A DNA stretch of 64,000 nucleotides from Oscillospiraceae bacterium. Lineage in GTDB: Bacteria; Bacillota; Clostridia; Oscillospirales; Ruminococcaceae. Positions within the stretch are counted from its first letter, which is position 1. Every line of letters starts with the position of its first letter. Both the position numbers and the translations under genes were made by a program. The notes beneath the pieces were generated by a model. The model did not search any database and had not been told where the DNA came from. It worked only from the letters and a program-made list of their open reading frames with translations. Location of the stretch: NCBI GenBank assembly GCA_015067025.1, contig SVNC01000004.1, positions 84,387 to 148,386 of the forward strand. The letters are read 5' to 3'. This document shows, piece by piece, positions 25,015 through 33,697 of this stretch.

Positions 25015-25090
25015 GCGAGTCGCCGCTGACAGTTCCCGCCTTTTTATAGCTTTGCGTATGCAAAGATCTGCGAAACGGCGGGGAACAAAG
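25015..25090 (+). repeat. Dispersed two-hairpin repeat, copy C
   Basis: GCGGCGAGTCGCCGC (hairpin) then TTCCCGCCTTTTTATAG and the closing GAAACGGCGGGGAAC. This is the same architecture as copies at 8729-8970, 11322-11424 and 51390-51465, with base changes in both arms of the closing stem (CCCGCC / GGCGGG instead of CCTGCC / GGCAGG). Confidence 0.75.
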
Positions 25091-25136
25091 CCTTGTTAAC
25101 AGCATTCATATAAAATTGATACCTTCTATGACAAGA

Positions 25137-25172
25137 AGACGCTGTAAAAAAAGTTTTTACAGCGTCTTTGTG
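25137..25172. terminator. Bidirectional terminator between converging genes
   Basis: Arms AGACGCTGTAAAAA and TTTTTACAGCGTCT with loop AAG, followed by T-rich DNA on both strands. It ends the acyl-CoA synthetase transcript on the minus strand and the lipoprotein/membrane-protein transcript on the plus strand. Confidence 0.85.
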
Positions 25173-25178
25173 TTTTGT

Positions 25179-27515
25179 TTATTCAGATTTCTTTGCGTCC
25201 TGCTCACGGATCTCGCTTCTTCTGATCTTTCCGCTGCCTACAGTCTTGGGCAGGCTGTCACGGAATTCGATAACTCTCGGATACTTATAAGGAGCCGTCT
25301 GATTCTTAACGTAAGTCTGGATCTCCTTTTTAAGCTCGTCGCTGGGTTCTGTACCCTTTGTAAGAACGATGGTAGCCTTTACGAGCTGACCTCTTATCTC
25401 ATCAGGAACACCTGTAACCGCACATTCAAGAACGTAAGGAAGCTCCATGATAACACTTTCGATTTCGAAAGGTCCGATGCGGTAGCCTGATGACTTGATA
25501 AGGTCGTCAACTCTACCGATGTACCAGTAGTAACCGTCTTCGTCCATACGGGCAGTATCACCTGTGTGGTACCAGCCGTCGTGCCATGCTTCCTTTGTGC
25601 TTTCTTCATTATTATAATAGCTCATAAACAGACCGCAAGGTTTCTTGCCGTTTGTTCTGATGCAGATCTCACCTGTTTCGCCATCTCCTGCCTCTGTACC
25701 GTCGGCATTAAGGATATGCACGTCATAGAGAGGATTGGGCTTGCCCATACTGCCGGGCTTTGGAGTCATACCAACGAAGTTTGCAACGGAAAGGGTGGTT
25801 TCCGTCTGACCGAAACCTTCCATAAGAGAGATGCCTGTAGCCTTCTTAAACTGGTGGAATACTTCAGGGTTAAGAGCCTCACCTGCTATAGTTGCATACT
25901 TAAGACTTGAAAGATCGTACTTTGACAGATCCTCCTTTATAAAGAAGCGGTACATTGTAGGGGGTGCACAGAAGGTTGTGATGTTGTACTTTGCAAACAT
26001 CGGCAGGATATCTTCTGCATGGAAGCGTTCAAAGTCGTAAACGAATACGGCAGTTTCGCACATCCACTGACCGTAGAGCTTACCCCAGAGTGCTTTGCCC
26101 CAGCCGGTATCGGAGATGGTGAAGTGGATACCGTTAGGGTCTACATTGTGCCAGTATCTTGCTGTCGTATAATGACCTAAAGGATACTTAAAGTCGTGCA
26201 TTGCGATCTTGGGATAACCTGTTGTACCTGACGTAAAGAACATCAGCATAGGGTCGCTGCCGCAAGCAGTATTTTCCGTTCTGGGGAACTTGCCGCTGTA
26301 AGAAGGAAGCTCTTCGTCAAAATCGTTCCAACCATCTCTGCTGCCGCCTACTAATATCTTTGTCTTAAGGGACTTGCAGTTAGGTGCTGCTAAATCTATT
26401 TCATCTGCTACTGCGCCATCAGCAGTACATACAACTGCGGATATTTCAGCAGCGTCAAAGCGGTATTCAAAGTCGTGCTTTACAAGCTGGTTTGACGCAG
26501 GGATAACCACAGCACCCAATCTGTGCAGTGCAAGGATAGAGAACCAGAACTGATAGTGTCTTTTCAATACCAGCATCACCTTGTCGCCCTTCTTTATGCC
26601 AAGGGACTTGAAGTAATTTGCTGTCTGGCAGGAATACTTCATTATATCCTTAAAGGTAAACTTACGCTCGCTCTTATCGTCAGCCACGTGGATCATAGCC
26701 ACCTTATCGGGACACTTTTCCGCAAGAGCGTCAACGATATCATAAGCGAAGTTGAAGCTTTCTTCATTATGGAACTTAACGCCTGATAAAAGTCCCTGCT
26801 CGTCTGTTTCGCAGGATACGAATTTATCTGCAACGGGATGAGATATACCGGCCTTGTAGAAGTTGGAGTGGGTGTACTTTCTCACCTGCTCGTGATATTC
26901 CACAGTCTGCTCACCGTCACGGGGTGCCATAACGAAAGCGTAGATCTCACAGTCCTCACCGCCCAGTGCTATTTCATCGTGGGGCATTGAGCTGTCGTAG
27001 TAGATGCAATCGCCCTCGTGAAGTGTTTCCACGTGAGTACCGATTATCATACGTAAAGTACCCTTGACAACGATATCCATTTCCTGACCTGCGTGACTTG
27101 CAAGGTGACGGGGAGAGCTTAAAGCCTCCTCGGAATAAGGAATAACAACGTGGAAGGGTTCTGTTATCCTATCCTTGAATTTATATGCAAGGTGATTATA
27201 TTCAAAGCCTGCTCTTCTTACGATAGGCTTACCCTTGCCTCTTCTTGTAACTGTGTAGCCTGTAAGCTCAGGGCTGTCGCCACCCATAAGCTCGGCAATG
27301 TCAACACCGAATACGCCTGCACATTTGTGGATAAAGGTGAAGCTAAAGTCGGTCTCACCCTTTTCCATCTTCTTGTATTCTTCGACAGAAAGACCTGTCT
27401 TTGCCGCCATAGTTGTGGCGGAAATGCCCATATCCTCACGAAGAGTACGGATACGCTGTGCAACCTCACGGATACTCTGTTCGGTCGCATTCATAACATT
27501 GTTGTTTTCTGACAT
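25179..27515 (-). CDS. XRE-type HTH + cupin + acyl-CoA synthetase fusion protein
   Basis: A 778-residue protein with three parts. Residues 1-75 form an XRE/Cro HTH (VAQRIRTLREDMGISATTMAAKTGLSVEEYKKMEKG). Residues about 110-205 form a cupin barrel (SHAGQEMDIVVKGTLRMIIG, HEGDCIYYDSSMPHDEIAL). From about 240 to the end lies an ANL-family AMP-forming acyl-CoA synthetase of the medium-chain type: P-loop TSGTTGYPK (about 428), GEALNPE, GFGQTETT, WYHTGD, and the C-terminal catalytic lysine in VGSGKIRRSEI. AAAGGAG precedes the ATG. HTH-cupin proteins normally stand alone as regulators; here the sensor and enzyme are one chain. A T-box leader lies upstream. Acyl substrate unknown. Confidence 0.92.
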   Translation of the reverse strand: MSENNNVMNATEQSIREVAQRIRTLREDMGISATTMAAKTGLSVEEYKKMEKGETDFSFTFIHKCAGVFGVDIAELMGGDSPELTGYTVTRRGKGKPIVRRAGFEYNHLAYKFKDRITEPFHVVIPYSEEALSSPRHLASHAGQEMDIVVKGTLRMIIGTHVETLHEGDCIYYDSSMPHDEIALGGEDCEIYAFVMAPRDGEQTVEYHEQVRKYTHSNFYKAGISHPVADKFVSCETDEQGLLSGVKFHNEESFNFAYDIVDALAEKCPDKVAMIHVADDKSERKFTFKDIMKYSCQTANYFKSLGIKKGDKVMLVLKRHYQFWFSILALHRLGAVVIPASNQLVKHDFEYRFDAAEISAVVCTADGAVADEIDLAAPNCKSLKTKILVGGSRDGWNDFDEELPSYSGKFPRTENTACGSDPMLMFFTSGTTGYPKIAMHDFKYPLGHYTTARYWHNVDPNGIHFTISDTGWGKALWGKLYGQWMCETAVFVYDFERFHAEDILPMFAKYNITTFCAPPTMYRFFIKEDLSKYDLSSLKYATIAGEALNPEVFHQFKKATGISLMEGFGQTETTLSVANFVGMTPKPGSMGKPNPLYDVHILNADGTEAGDGETGEICIRTNGKKPCGLFMSYYNNEESTKEAWHDGWYHTGDTARMDEDGYYWYIGRVDDLIKSSGYRIGPFEIESVIMELPYVLECAVTGVPDEIRGQLVKATIVLTKGTEPSDELKKEIQTYVKNQTAPYKYPRVIEFRDSLPKTVGSGKIRRSEIREQDAKKSE

Positions 27516-27565
27516 TGTGTTTTACTCCTTTCGTTGTTGTGGGGCATAGGCTGTATAAATAAAAA

Positions 27566-27835
27566 AACCCGCCCCAAAGTGTTTTACTTTGAGACGAGAT
27601 TAAACCCGCGGTACCACTCAAATTGCGTTTTGCTATTGCTCAACGCCACTTCAGACTCGCCACTTACGGTACAAGCCCTATGCATTAACGCAGCCTCACG
27701 AGAACGCTTACTGAAATTTCAGCATTCCAACTCAGAAGGGATGCACTCTGCTTGCCGTTACTGTCTCGCACCGCCCGACAGCTCTCTGAAAACATCTCAA
27801 TACAGAATGTGTGTCTTCGTCATCGTTTTTTTGAT
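27566..27835 (-). promoter_or_regulatory. T-box riboswitch controlling the XRE-cupin-acyl-CoA synthetase gene
   Basis: On the minus strand the leader has the T-box core GAGTGGTACCGCGGG (about 27605-27619), the AGAGAG bulge and GGCGGTGCGA-type distal loop of Stem I (about 27760-27785), a K-turn-like GATGACGAAG near the 5' end, and a terminator: CTCGTCTCAAAGT pairs with ACTTTGGGGCGGG and is followed by seven T. The T-box bulge is TGGT, which would pair with a tRNA with discriminator base A. By hand-folding, the specifier region is GTGCATCCCTTC; the codon is not settled (ATC Ile, GCA Ala or TCC Ser). Confidence 0.88.
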
Positions 27836-27841
27836 ATTGCA

Positions 27842-27870
27842 ATTATACACCCATGTTTTTTATTTGTCAA
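27842..27870 (-). promoter_or_regulatory. Consensus sigma-A promoter of the T-box transcript
   Basis: TTGACA (27865-27870) and TATAAT (27842-27847) on the minus strand with a 17-base spacer, a perfect match to consensus. Strong constitutive initiation fits control by attenuation in the leader. Confidence 0.9.
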
Positions 27871-27900
27871 TAGTTTTTTTAAAATTTTTTTAAAAATTAT

Positions 27901-27920
27901 AGGCGACCATAGGTCGCCCG
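27901..27920 (-). terminator. Terminator after ricT
   Basis: GGCGACC / GGTCGCC stem (27902-27918) with a three-base loop, then TATAATTTTT on the minus strand. The stem resembles the GGGCGACTATTAGTCGCCC module inside the two MITE-like elements. Confidence 0.6.
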
Positions 27921-27940
27921 GTCGAATTTAATGTCAGCTT

Positions 27941-28807
27941 TTAGTCTTCAAGTCCCTTTAATGCCTGAATTTCTTCTCTGTTTACTCTTATTTTGCCGTC
28001 CTTTAATATTTTTACATCGGCACGATTAAAGCTCTGAGCCGCCGCATCGGGATTTTTATCCAGCTTTACCTTTACGACACCCGTTAAAAGATTGGTATCC
28101 TCAACTATGCCTCTGCCCTCTGCCGTTTCTACAAGAGCGCCAAGCTTTGGTGTGATGGCAAGCAGTTCTTCATAGCAGTCCTGCTCGTATTTAAGACAGC
28201 ACATAAGTCTGCCGCAGGTGCCTGATATCTTCGTAGGGTTAAGAGATAAGGACTGTTCCTTAGCCATCTTTATTGACACCGGCTGAAATTCGCCCAAGAA
28301 GGATGAGCAGCAGAACTTTCTGCCGCAGATACCAAGACCGCCAAGCTTCTTTGCTTCATCTCTGACGCCTATCTGTCTGAGTTCTATTCTTGTTCGGTAG
28401 ATCGCCGCTAAATCCTTTACAAGCTCTCTGAAGTCAACTCTGCTTTCAGCGGTAAAATAAAAAAGTATCTTACTGCCATCAAAGGTGCAGTCGATGTCTA
28501 TGGGCTTCATCTCCAGCTTGTGCTCGGCGATCTTTTCTATAAACACCTTCATTATCTCCTGCTCCCTCTCACGATTTTTCTCGAGGGTTTCTTCGTCCTG
28601 CTTTGTTGCAATACGGATAATGCTCTTTAAAGGTTGTACTACCTTGTCATCCTCAACCATACGGTTGGAGATGACCACCTCGCCGCATTCAACACCTCTT
28701 GCAGTCTCTACTATAACCTTTTCATTTGCCTGTACCTTATTATTTCCGGGAGCAAAGTAGTAGACCTTGCCCGCATCCTTGAATCTGACTCCGATTACTT
28801 CAGTCAT
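27941..28807 (-). CDS. ricT: PSP1/RicT family protein (YaaT)
   Basis: A 288-residue PSP1-domain protein. In Bacillus RicT joins RicA and RicF in the Y-complex, which carries iron-sulfur clusters and assists RNase Y in mRNA maturation, affecting sporulation and competence. The cysteine pattern is complete: GGLGICGRKFCCSSFLGEF and SGTCGRLMCCLKYEQDCY. The N-terminus EVIGVRFKDAGKVYYF is typical. It is the last gene of a darA-holB-ricT order, the same arrangement as in Bacillus (yaaQ-holB-yaaT). Start ATG 28805-28807 follows GAAAGGAAT. Confidence 0.94.
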   Translation of the reverse strand: MTEVIGVRFKDAGKVYYFAPGNNKVQANEKVIVETARGVECGEVVISNRMVEDDKVVQPLKSIIRIATKQDEETLEKNREREQEIMKVFIEKIAEHKLEMKPIDIDCTFDGSKILFYFTAESRVDFRELVKDLAAIYRTRIELRQIGVRDEAKKLGGLGICGRKFCCSSFLGEFQPVSIKMAKEQSLSLNPTKISGTCGRLMCCLKYEQDCYEELLAITPKLGALVETAEGRGIVEDTNLLTGVVKVKLDKNPDAAAQSFNRADVKILKDGKIRVNREEIQALKGLED

Positions 28808-28837
28808 TATTATGATTCCTTTCTTTTATCTGTAGCC

Positions 28838-29779
28838 TTATGCGATTATTTCAAATATCTGACTGCTGCAGTATGCCGCAAAAACTCTGGCGTTTACATT
28901 AAAATCTGAAAGTGCAGTCAGCTCTTCTATTCTTCGGCTCAATAAATACAGCTTTTTAAAGGAGAGATTTTCCTTTAAGGCTGTTACAGTCTTATCCTCG
29001 TTTTCTTCGGGTCTGACAGCCCTGCATACCTTTTCATAAATAATACTCAGTATAGTGAAAAGCTCGTCTCTGTCGGTATATCGTGCAAATTCTCTTGCGG
29101 TAAGATACTCGTTGCCATCGGCAATATATTGTGCCGTTTTTTCTGCACTGTCATATAACTCAAGCTGTTTTTTATCGGCAATTGCCGATAAGATCTTACC
29201 CGGATTTGTACCGAGCTTATTTATATATTCCTTTGCCTCTTCCTCGTCTATATCTTTAAGAACAAGACAGCTTTTACACTCCTCGCTTGTCATTTCAGAC
29301 ACGGGGATATTCACCACTCTTGACAGGATGGTAGAAAGCATTGAGGCGGGGTTTTCACAAGTGAAGATATATCTGTTATATTTTGAAGGCTCTTCAATAG
29401 CCTTTAACAGCAAATTCTGCTGAACCTCACTCATCTCGTCGCAGTCCTCGAATATAACTACTCTCAGTTCTCCGTCGTTGGGGTAAAGAGAGGATTTATG
29501 CACTATATCTCTTATACTGTCGGCACTGTATTTTTCGCCCTTTGCATATATAACGTCGGGATGCTCTTCATTCGATATATTGCGACAGCTACGGCAATGC
29601 ATACAGGGTGCGTCTTCCTTTTCGCACATCATAAGCATAGTACACCAGCGTGCAAGCAGCTTTTTACCCAGTCCCTTTGCACCCGTCAGCATAATTGCGT
29701 GAGGCATTCTCCCTTCGGCGTGAAGGAATTTAAGACGGTCGGTCACGTTACGCTTGCCGAACAGCACAAAATCCTGCAT
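28838..29779 (-). CDS. holB: DNA polymerase III subunit delta' (HolB)
   Basis: A 313-residue AAA+ clamp-loader subunit that helps place the sliding clamp on DNA. It has GAKGLGKKLLARW (a Walker A-like loop), a zinc-binding group C-(8)-C-(2)-C-(2)-C in CEKEDAPCMHCRSC, FEDCDEMSEVQQNLLLKAIEEPS (Walker B region and following helix) and FTCENPASMLSTILSRV (sensor 1 and arginine finger SRV). The start overlaps the darA stop in a TGATG junction. It lies between darA and ricT, as in Bacillus. Confidence 0.93.
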   Translation of the reverse strand: MQDFVLFGKRNVTDRLKFLHAEGRMPHAIMLTGAKGLGKKLLARWCTMLMMCEKEDAPCMHCRSCRNISNEEHPDVIYAKGEKYSADSIRDIVHKSSLYPNDGELRVVIFEDCDEMSEVQQNLLLKAIEEPSKYNRYIFTCENPASMLSTILSRVVNIPVSEMTSEECKSCLVLKDIDEEEAKEYINKLGTNPGKILSAIADKKQLELYDSAEKTAQYIADGNEYLTAREFARYTDRDELFTILSIIYEKVCRAVRPEENEDKTVTALKENLSFKKLYLLSRRIEELTALSDFNVNARVFAAYCSSQIFEIIA

Positions 29780-30102
29780 CAGACCTTTTCAAACCTTTCA
29801 ACGTTGGTGACGAATATTGTCGCACCGCCTACGAACACCTCGGCAGGCATATTGGCATAGCCTGATTCTCCGTAGGATGCAACTGAAGAAACAAACTGCT
29901 TTCTTTTATGTGAATGATTCTTTATAACCTCGATTATGTCATTTACCTTATCATCGTCTGAGCAGATAAGGAAGGTGGTGTTACCTGCCATTAAAAATCC
30001 GCCTGTGGAGGCAAGCTTTGTAGCCTGATATCCCGCCTGGGTAAGTGAAGATGATACGGACTGAGCGTCATCGTTATTTACTATTGCATAAATAAGCTTC
30101 AT
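29779..30102 (-). CDS. darA: Cyclic di-AMP receptor (DarA/PstA, PII-like)
   Basis: A 107-residue PII-like protein that binds cyclic di-AMP. The start MKLIYAIVNNDDAQSVSSSLTQ is slightly varied from the classical form. The conserved KLASTGGFLMAGNTTFLIC holds nucleotide contacts, followed by HSHKRKQFVSS and GATIFVTNVERFEKV at the C-terminus. It is first in the darA-holB-ricT operon, with promoter at 30144-30172. Its output partner is not known in most bacteria. Confidence 0.93.
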   Translation of the reverse strand: MKLIYAIVNNDDAQSVSSSLTQAGYQATKLASTGGFLMAGNTTFLICSDDDKVNDIIEVIKNHSHKRKQFVSSVASYGESGYANMPAEVFVGGATIFVTNVERFEKV

Positions 30103-30143
30103 AAAAATTCACTCCTTTTTTGAAATTGCTTATTATCTTTTAT

Positions 30144-30172
30144 ATTGTACCACAAAATTTTCTTGTTGTAAA
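30144..30172 (-). promoter_or_regulatory. Sigma-A promoter for darA-holB-ricT
   Basis: Minus-strand TTTACA (30167-30172) and TACAAT (30144-30149) with a 17-base spacer, about 40 bp upstream of the darA start. Confidence 0.75.
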
Positions 30173-30240
30173 GAAAAAATTACACAGCAGTTATCTTTAT
30201 CAAAAGGAAAAATTTTTTTGCTTAAATTTATCTGTTGTAC

Positions 30241-30269
30241 TGGAAAAAGGACAATTTATGTAATATAAT
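30241..30269 (+). promoter_or_regulatory. Probable promoter for addB-addA
   Basis: TATAAT at 30264-30269 is clear. The -35 box TGGAAA at 30241-30246, 17 bases upstream, matches consensus weakly. The start of addB is 33 bp downstream and is preceded by CGGAGGGTGC. Confidence 0.6.
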
Positions 30270-30301
30270 GATAAGTGTGATAAAAACTATCGGAGGGTGC
30301 T

Positions 30302-33300
30302 ATGTTTTATTTTATACTTGGCAGAGCAGGCAGCGGAAAATCAGACGATATCTACGACCGTCTTTATAAGACAGAAGGAAACGCCCTGATGCTCGTACCT
30401 GACCAGTTTGTTTTTGAAGCGGAAAGAATAGTCGCAAAAAAAACAGACGAAAAGACTGAAAATATAAAGATATGCGGATTTTCTTCGCTTTCCGAAGAGA
30501 TACTGCGTAAATTCTGCAGAAGAAAAAGCTATGCCGATACTACCGCAAAGCATATCATTATGCAGGATGCGGTAAAGGAGCTTAAAAAAGGCTTTTCATA
30601 TTACAGTACCGCCGCCAATAAAAAGGGCTTTACTTCGCTTGCCCGTTCTGCGGTGGAGGAAATGAAAAAGGGCGGTATTACTCCCGATACCCTTTCCTCT
30701 GCTGCCGAAAATCTCAGCGGGACGTTAAAGGACAAGGTGTCGGAAATTGCTCTTATCTACGGATTATATAACGAAAAGCTTACGGATATATACGATGACA
30801 GAGAGGATAATTTACTGCTGGCAGCACGGTCTGCCTCGGAAAACGGATATTTTAAGGGCGTAACTGTGTTTATCGACGGATTTGACAGCTTTTCAGGCTC
30901 TCAGTTTAAATTTCTTGCCCCACTGATAGAGCAAAGCAAGGACTGCTATATAGCCCTTTGCCTTGACAGAAATAATCCCTCCGAGCTTAACTTCTCCGCC
31001 ACGGAAAAAACTCTGGAGCAGCTTAAAAGAATAGCTGATAATTCAGGAGTTGAAGTAAGCTTTACCGATCTTCAGAGCAGCACAAGATACAGTAGTAACG
31101 AGCTTTTGCATTTAAGAAATATCCTGTCAGGCGACAAGGTAGAAAAATATGAGGAAAAGGTAAGGGATATCGTATGCAAAATGGCTAATGATGCCGATAC
31201 CGAAACGGATTACGTCTTTGCCGAGATCAGAAAGCTCACCCGTAAGGGCTACCGATACAGCGATATAAATATACTCTGCCCCTCCCCTGCAAATTACGTA
31301 GACAGTATAACCTCCTCTGCTCTGCGGTACGAGGTGCCTGTTTTTACAGATATCCCCTCTCCTATAAGCAGAAAGCCGCTTGTAAAGTATCTGCTTTTCT
31401 TACTTGAAACTGCGATAAACCCCAGCGGTAAGAACATTTTAAGGCTTGTCAAAAGTGGTTTTGTAAGAACTGCAAAAGAAAACGGCAAAACACGTCCCAT
31501 AACCCTTAAGGAAATAAATGCCCTCCAGCGATACTGCGATAAATGGGATATAGGTCATCTGACCTTTACAAAGCCCTTTTCACATCTTGAAACAGATGAG
31601 GAAAAAAGGCTTGATGCTCTCCGTGACGGTATCGTTACCCCTCTTACACGCTTTAAAGCAGAGTGTGAGGGAAAAACAGGCAGCGAGATCACACGCCTTT
31701 TTACGGAATATCTTTTTAAGGATGCCGATATAAGTGCCGCAATCCAGGGTAAATGTCAGGACAGAACCACAAGAGATCTTAAATATAACAAGGAGCTGAC
31801 AGAGGAATACAATCAGCTCTGGTCCATTATAATCACTATGCTGGAATCTGCCGATGAGGCAATGCAGAATATCAGTTGTACGCTAAGCGAATACGCTGAT
31901 ATCATAAAAGGGTGTGCCTCTCTCATCTCCCTGTCAAAGCCTCCTCAGGTGCTGGACAGCGTGCTTTTCGGCGATACCCACCGCACCAGATCAAAGGGTG
32001 CTAAGGTTGTATTTGTAATCGGTGCCGACGAAAACAGCTTTCCAAACTGCGATACAGATAATAACGGAGTATTCACTCTGCAGGAATATTCCGTTCTTGC
32101 AAAAAACAATATCGACCTTTTTGCAGACGGTGACAACAGATATATATCAGAGCTTTCCGCCTGCTATAAGGCTCTCACCCTGCCCTCAGAAAAGCTTTAT
32201 ATAACCTACTGCGGAAATAAGGAACAGATGGGCGAAATGGTAGAAACAGTCCTTGATATCTTTGATATAAGGATAGAAAACAACGACCTTTCAAAACTTC
32301 CTGCCGAATTTTTCTGCGAGAGTATACGTTCAGCGGAAAAACAGCTTGCTGTCCGCCTTTTCGACGGAGATACGGGAGCGGATATAAAATCCGCCCTTGC
32401 CGGCGTAGAAGACACCCGATATTTAGAGCTTATCGGAAATATCGAAAAGAAAAACCTGTCAGAAGACTCCAACAGACACCTGATCGACCCTGACAGAGCA
32501 GGACTTATTTTCGGCTTTAACAGACTTTCTCCCACAGCGATAAGGAGTCTCAACAACTGCCGCTTCGGCTATTTCTGCCAGTACGGACTGGGCATCAGAA
32601 CGCCCTCAACAAAGAAGATGAGTCCTCAGAATATCGGAAATATCGTGCATTATGCCATGGACTACTGCTTTAAGAAATTCTACGACGGCACAACCGCCAA
32701 CGGAGAATTTTCTGATGATATAATAAAGGATACCGTAGCCGAAGCTTTGGCAAAATATCGTGAAGATGAGCTGATGGAGGAGCAGTACCACACAGTACGC
32801 TTTAACGTACTCTTTAAAAACCTCGGTGAAATATGCTTCTACCTGCTTAAATATATGACGGGCGAGCTTGCAAGGAGCAATTTCCATCCCAGTTATTTCG
32901 AGCTTGATTTAAAGCAGGACTTTACCACCCCTGACGGCTTTACCGCAAAGCCCTTCAGAATACCCGTCAGCGTAAACGGAAAAACGGAAGATATCGAAAT
33001 TTACGGCACCGTTGACCGTGTTGATATAGCAACTATAGAAAAAACCGATGAAAACGGCTCTGTTTCAGAGCAAAAGCAGATAAGGGTAATTGACTACAAG
33101 ACAGGTCTTGAGACTTTTGGTCTTGGTCGTGTGTATTACGGTCTCAGCCTCCAGTTGCTTATCTATCTTTTTGCCCTTGCAGAAAACAACCCCGATTATA
33201 TTCCTTCTTCCGCTACCTATTATCCTTCAGGTGTCGCCTGCACTCAGAGTGAGCTGGCAAAGCCCTCGGAGGACAAGCTGAGAGATATATGGCTCAGTAA

Positions 33301-33697
33301 TCATCCTGAGGAGGGTATTGTTGTAAAGGATACCGCAGGAGATACCGAAAGGGAAAATTACAAGAGCCTTTGTCCGACCAAAACGGGAAAACATTCTGAT
33401 TATTTTGCCGCAAAAACGGTAACAAGCGAAAAATTCGGCAAGCTGAAAGACCATATAACAAGCACCATCGCCAAAAACGTGGGCAATGTAAAAGAAGGCG
33501 ACGTATCGGCATTTCCCTTATGCGAGGATGACAGTCCCCTATCCTGCACTTTCTGCTCCTACAACGCAATATGCGGAGCAAGACAGGAGCACAGCAGAAA
33601 CATAAACAGCAAGGAAGCGGCAGAATTTATAACGGACATAACCGCAACAGACACACAAGATACACAGGACGAAACGGCAGGTGAAAAAGATGAGTAA
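30302..33697 (+). CDS. addB: ATP-dependent helicase/nuclease subunit B (AddB)
   Basis: One half of the AddAB enzyme that resects double-strand breaks for recombination. The protein has 1131 residues. The N-terminus FYFILGRAGSGKSDDIYDRL has a Walker A motif (GRAGSGKS). The C-terminal nuclease carries VIDYKTG (about 930). The iron-sulfur staple is visible: first Cys in NNCRFGYFC (about 757), and the C-terminal C-x(n)-CTFCSYNAIC. GAGGGTGC precedes the ATG at 30302. It overlaps addA by 8 bases. Confidence 0.95.
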   Translation: MFYFILGRAGSGKSDDIYDRLYKTEGNALMLVPDQFVFEAERIVAKKTDEKTENIKICGFSSLSEEILRKFCRRKSYADTTAKHIIMQDAVKELKKGFSYYSTAANKKGFTSLARSAVEEMKKGGITPDTLSSAAENLSGTLKDKVSEIALIYGLYNEKLTDIYDDREDNLLLAARSASENGYFKGVTVFIDGFDSFSGSQFKFLAPLIEQSKDCYIALCLDRNNPSELNFSATEKTLEQLKRIADNSGVEVSFTDLQSSTRYSSNELLHLRNILSGDKVEKYEEKVRDIVCKMANDADTETDYVFAEIRKLTRKGYRYSDINILCPSPANYVDSITSSALRYEVPVFTDIPSPISRKPLVKYLLFLLETAINPSGKNILRLVKSGFVRTAKENGKTRPITLKEINALQRYCDKWDIGHLTFTKPFSHLETDEEKRLDALRDGIVTPLTRFKAECEGKTGSEITRLFTEYLFKDADISAAIQGKCQDRTTRDLKYNKELTEEYNQLWSIIITMLESADEAMQNISCTLSEYADIIKGCASLISLSKPPQVLDSVLFGDTHRTRSKGAKVVFVIGADENSFPNCDTDNNGVFTLQEYSVLAKNNIDLFADGDNRYISELSACYKALTLPSEKLYITYCGNKEQMGEMVETVLDIFDIRIENNDLSKLPAEFFCESIRSAEKQLAVRLFDGDTGADIKSALAGVEDTRYLELIGNIEKKNLSEDSNRHLIDPDRAGLIFGFNRLSPTAIRSLNNCRFGYFCQYGLGIRTPSTKKMSPQNIGNIVHYAMDYCFKKFYDGTTANGEFSDDIIKDTVAEALAKYREDELMEEQYHTVRFNVLFKNLGEICFYLLKYMTGELARSNFHPSYFELDLKQDFTTPDGFTAKPFRIPVSVNGKTEDIEIYGTVDRVDIATIEKTDENGSVSEQKQIRVIDYKTGLETFGLGRVYYGLSLQLLIYLFALAENNPDYIPSSATYYPSGVACTQSELAKPSEDKLRDIWLSNHPEEGIVVKDTAGDTERENYKSLCPTKTGKHSDYFAAKTVTSEKFGKLKDHITSTIAKNVGNVKEGDVSAFPLCEDDSPLSCTFCSYNAICGARQEHSRNINSKEAAEFITDITATDTQDTQDETAGEKDE

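Noticed and set aside
27605..27835. Serine (TCC) as the T-box specifier, as suggested by simple alignment of Stem I
   Set aside because: Not accepted as a call: the next base is C rather than the usual purine, and the TGGT bulge predicts a tRNA with discriminator A, whereas bacterial tRNA-Ser has G. The codon is left open.
27534..27893. Open frame of 119 codons on the plus strand over the T-box leader
   Set aside because: It is antisense to a clear T-box structure and has no ribosome site or protein-like composition.
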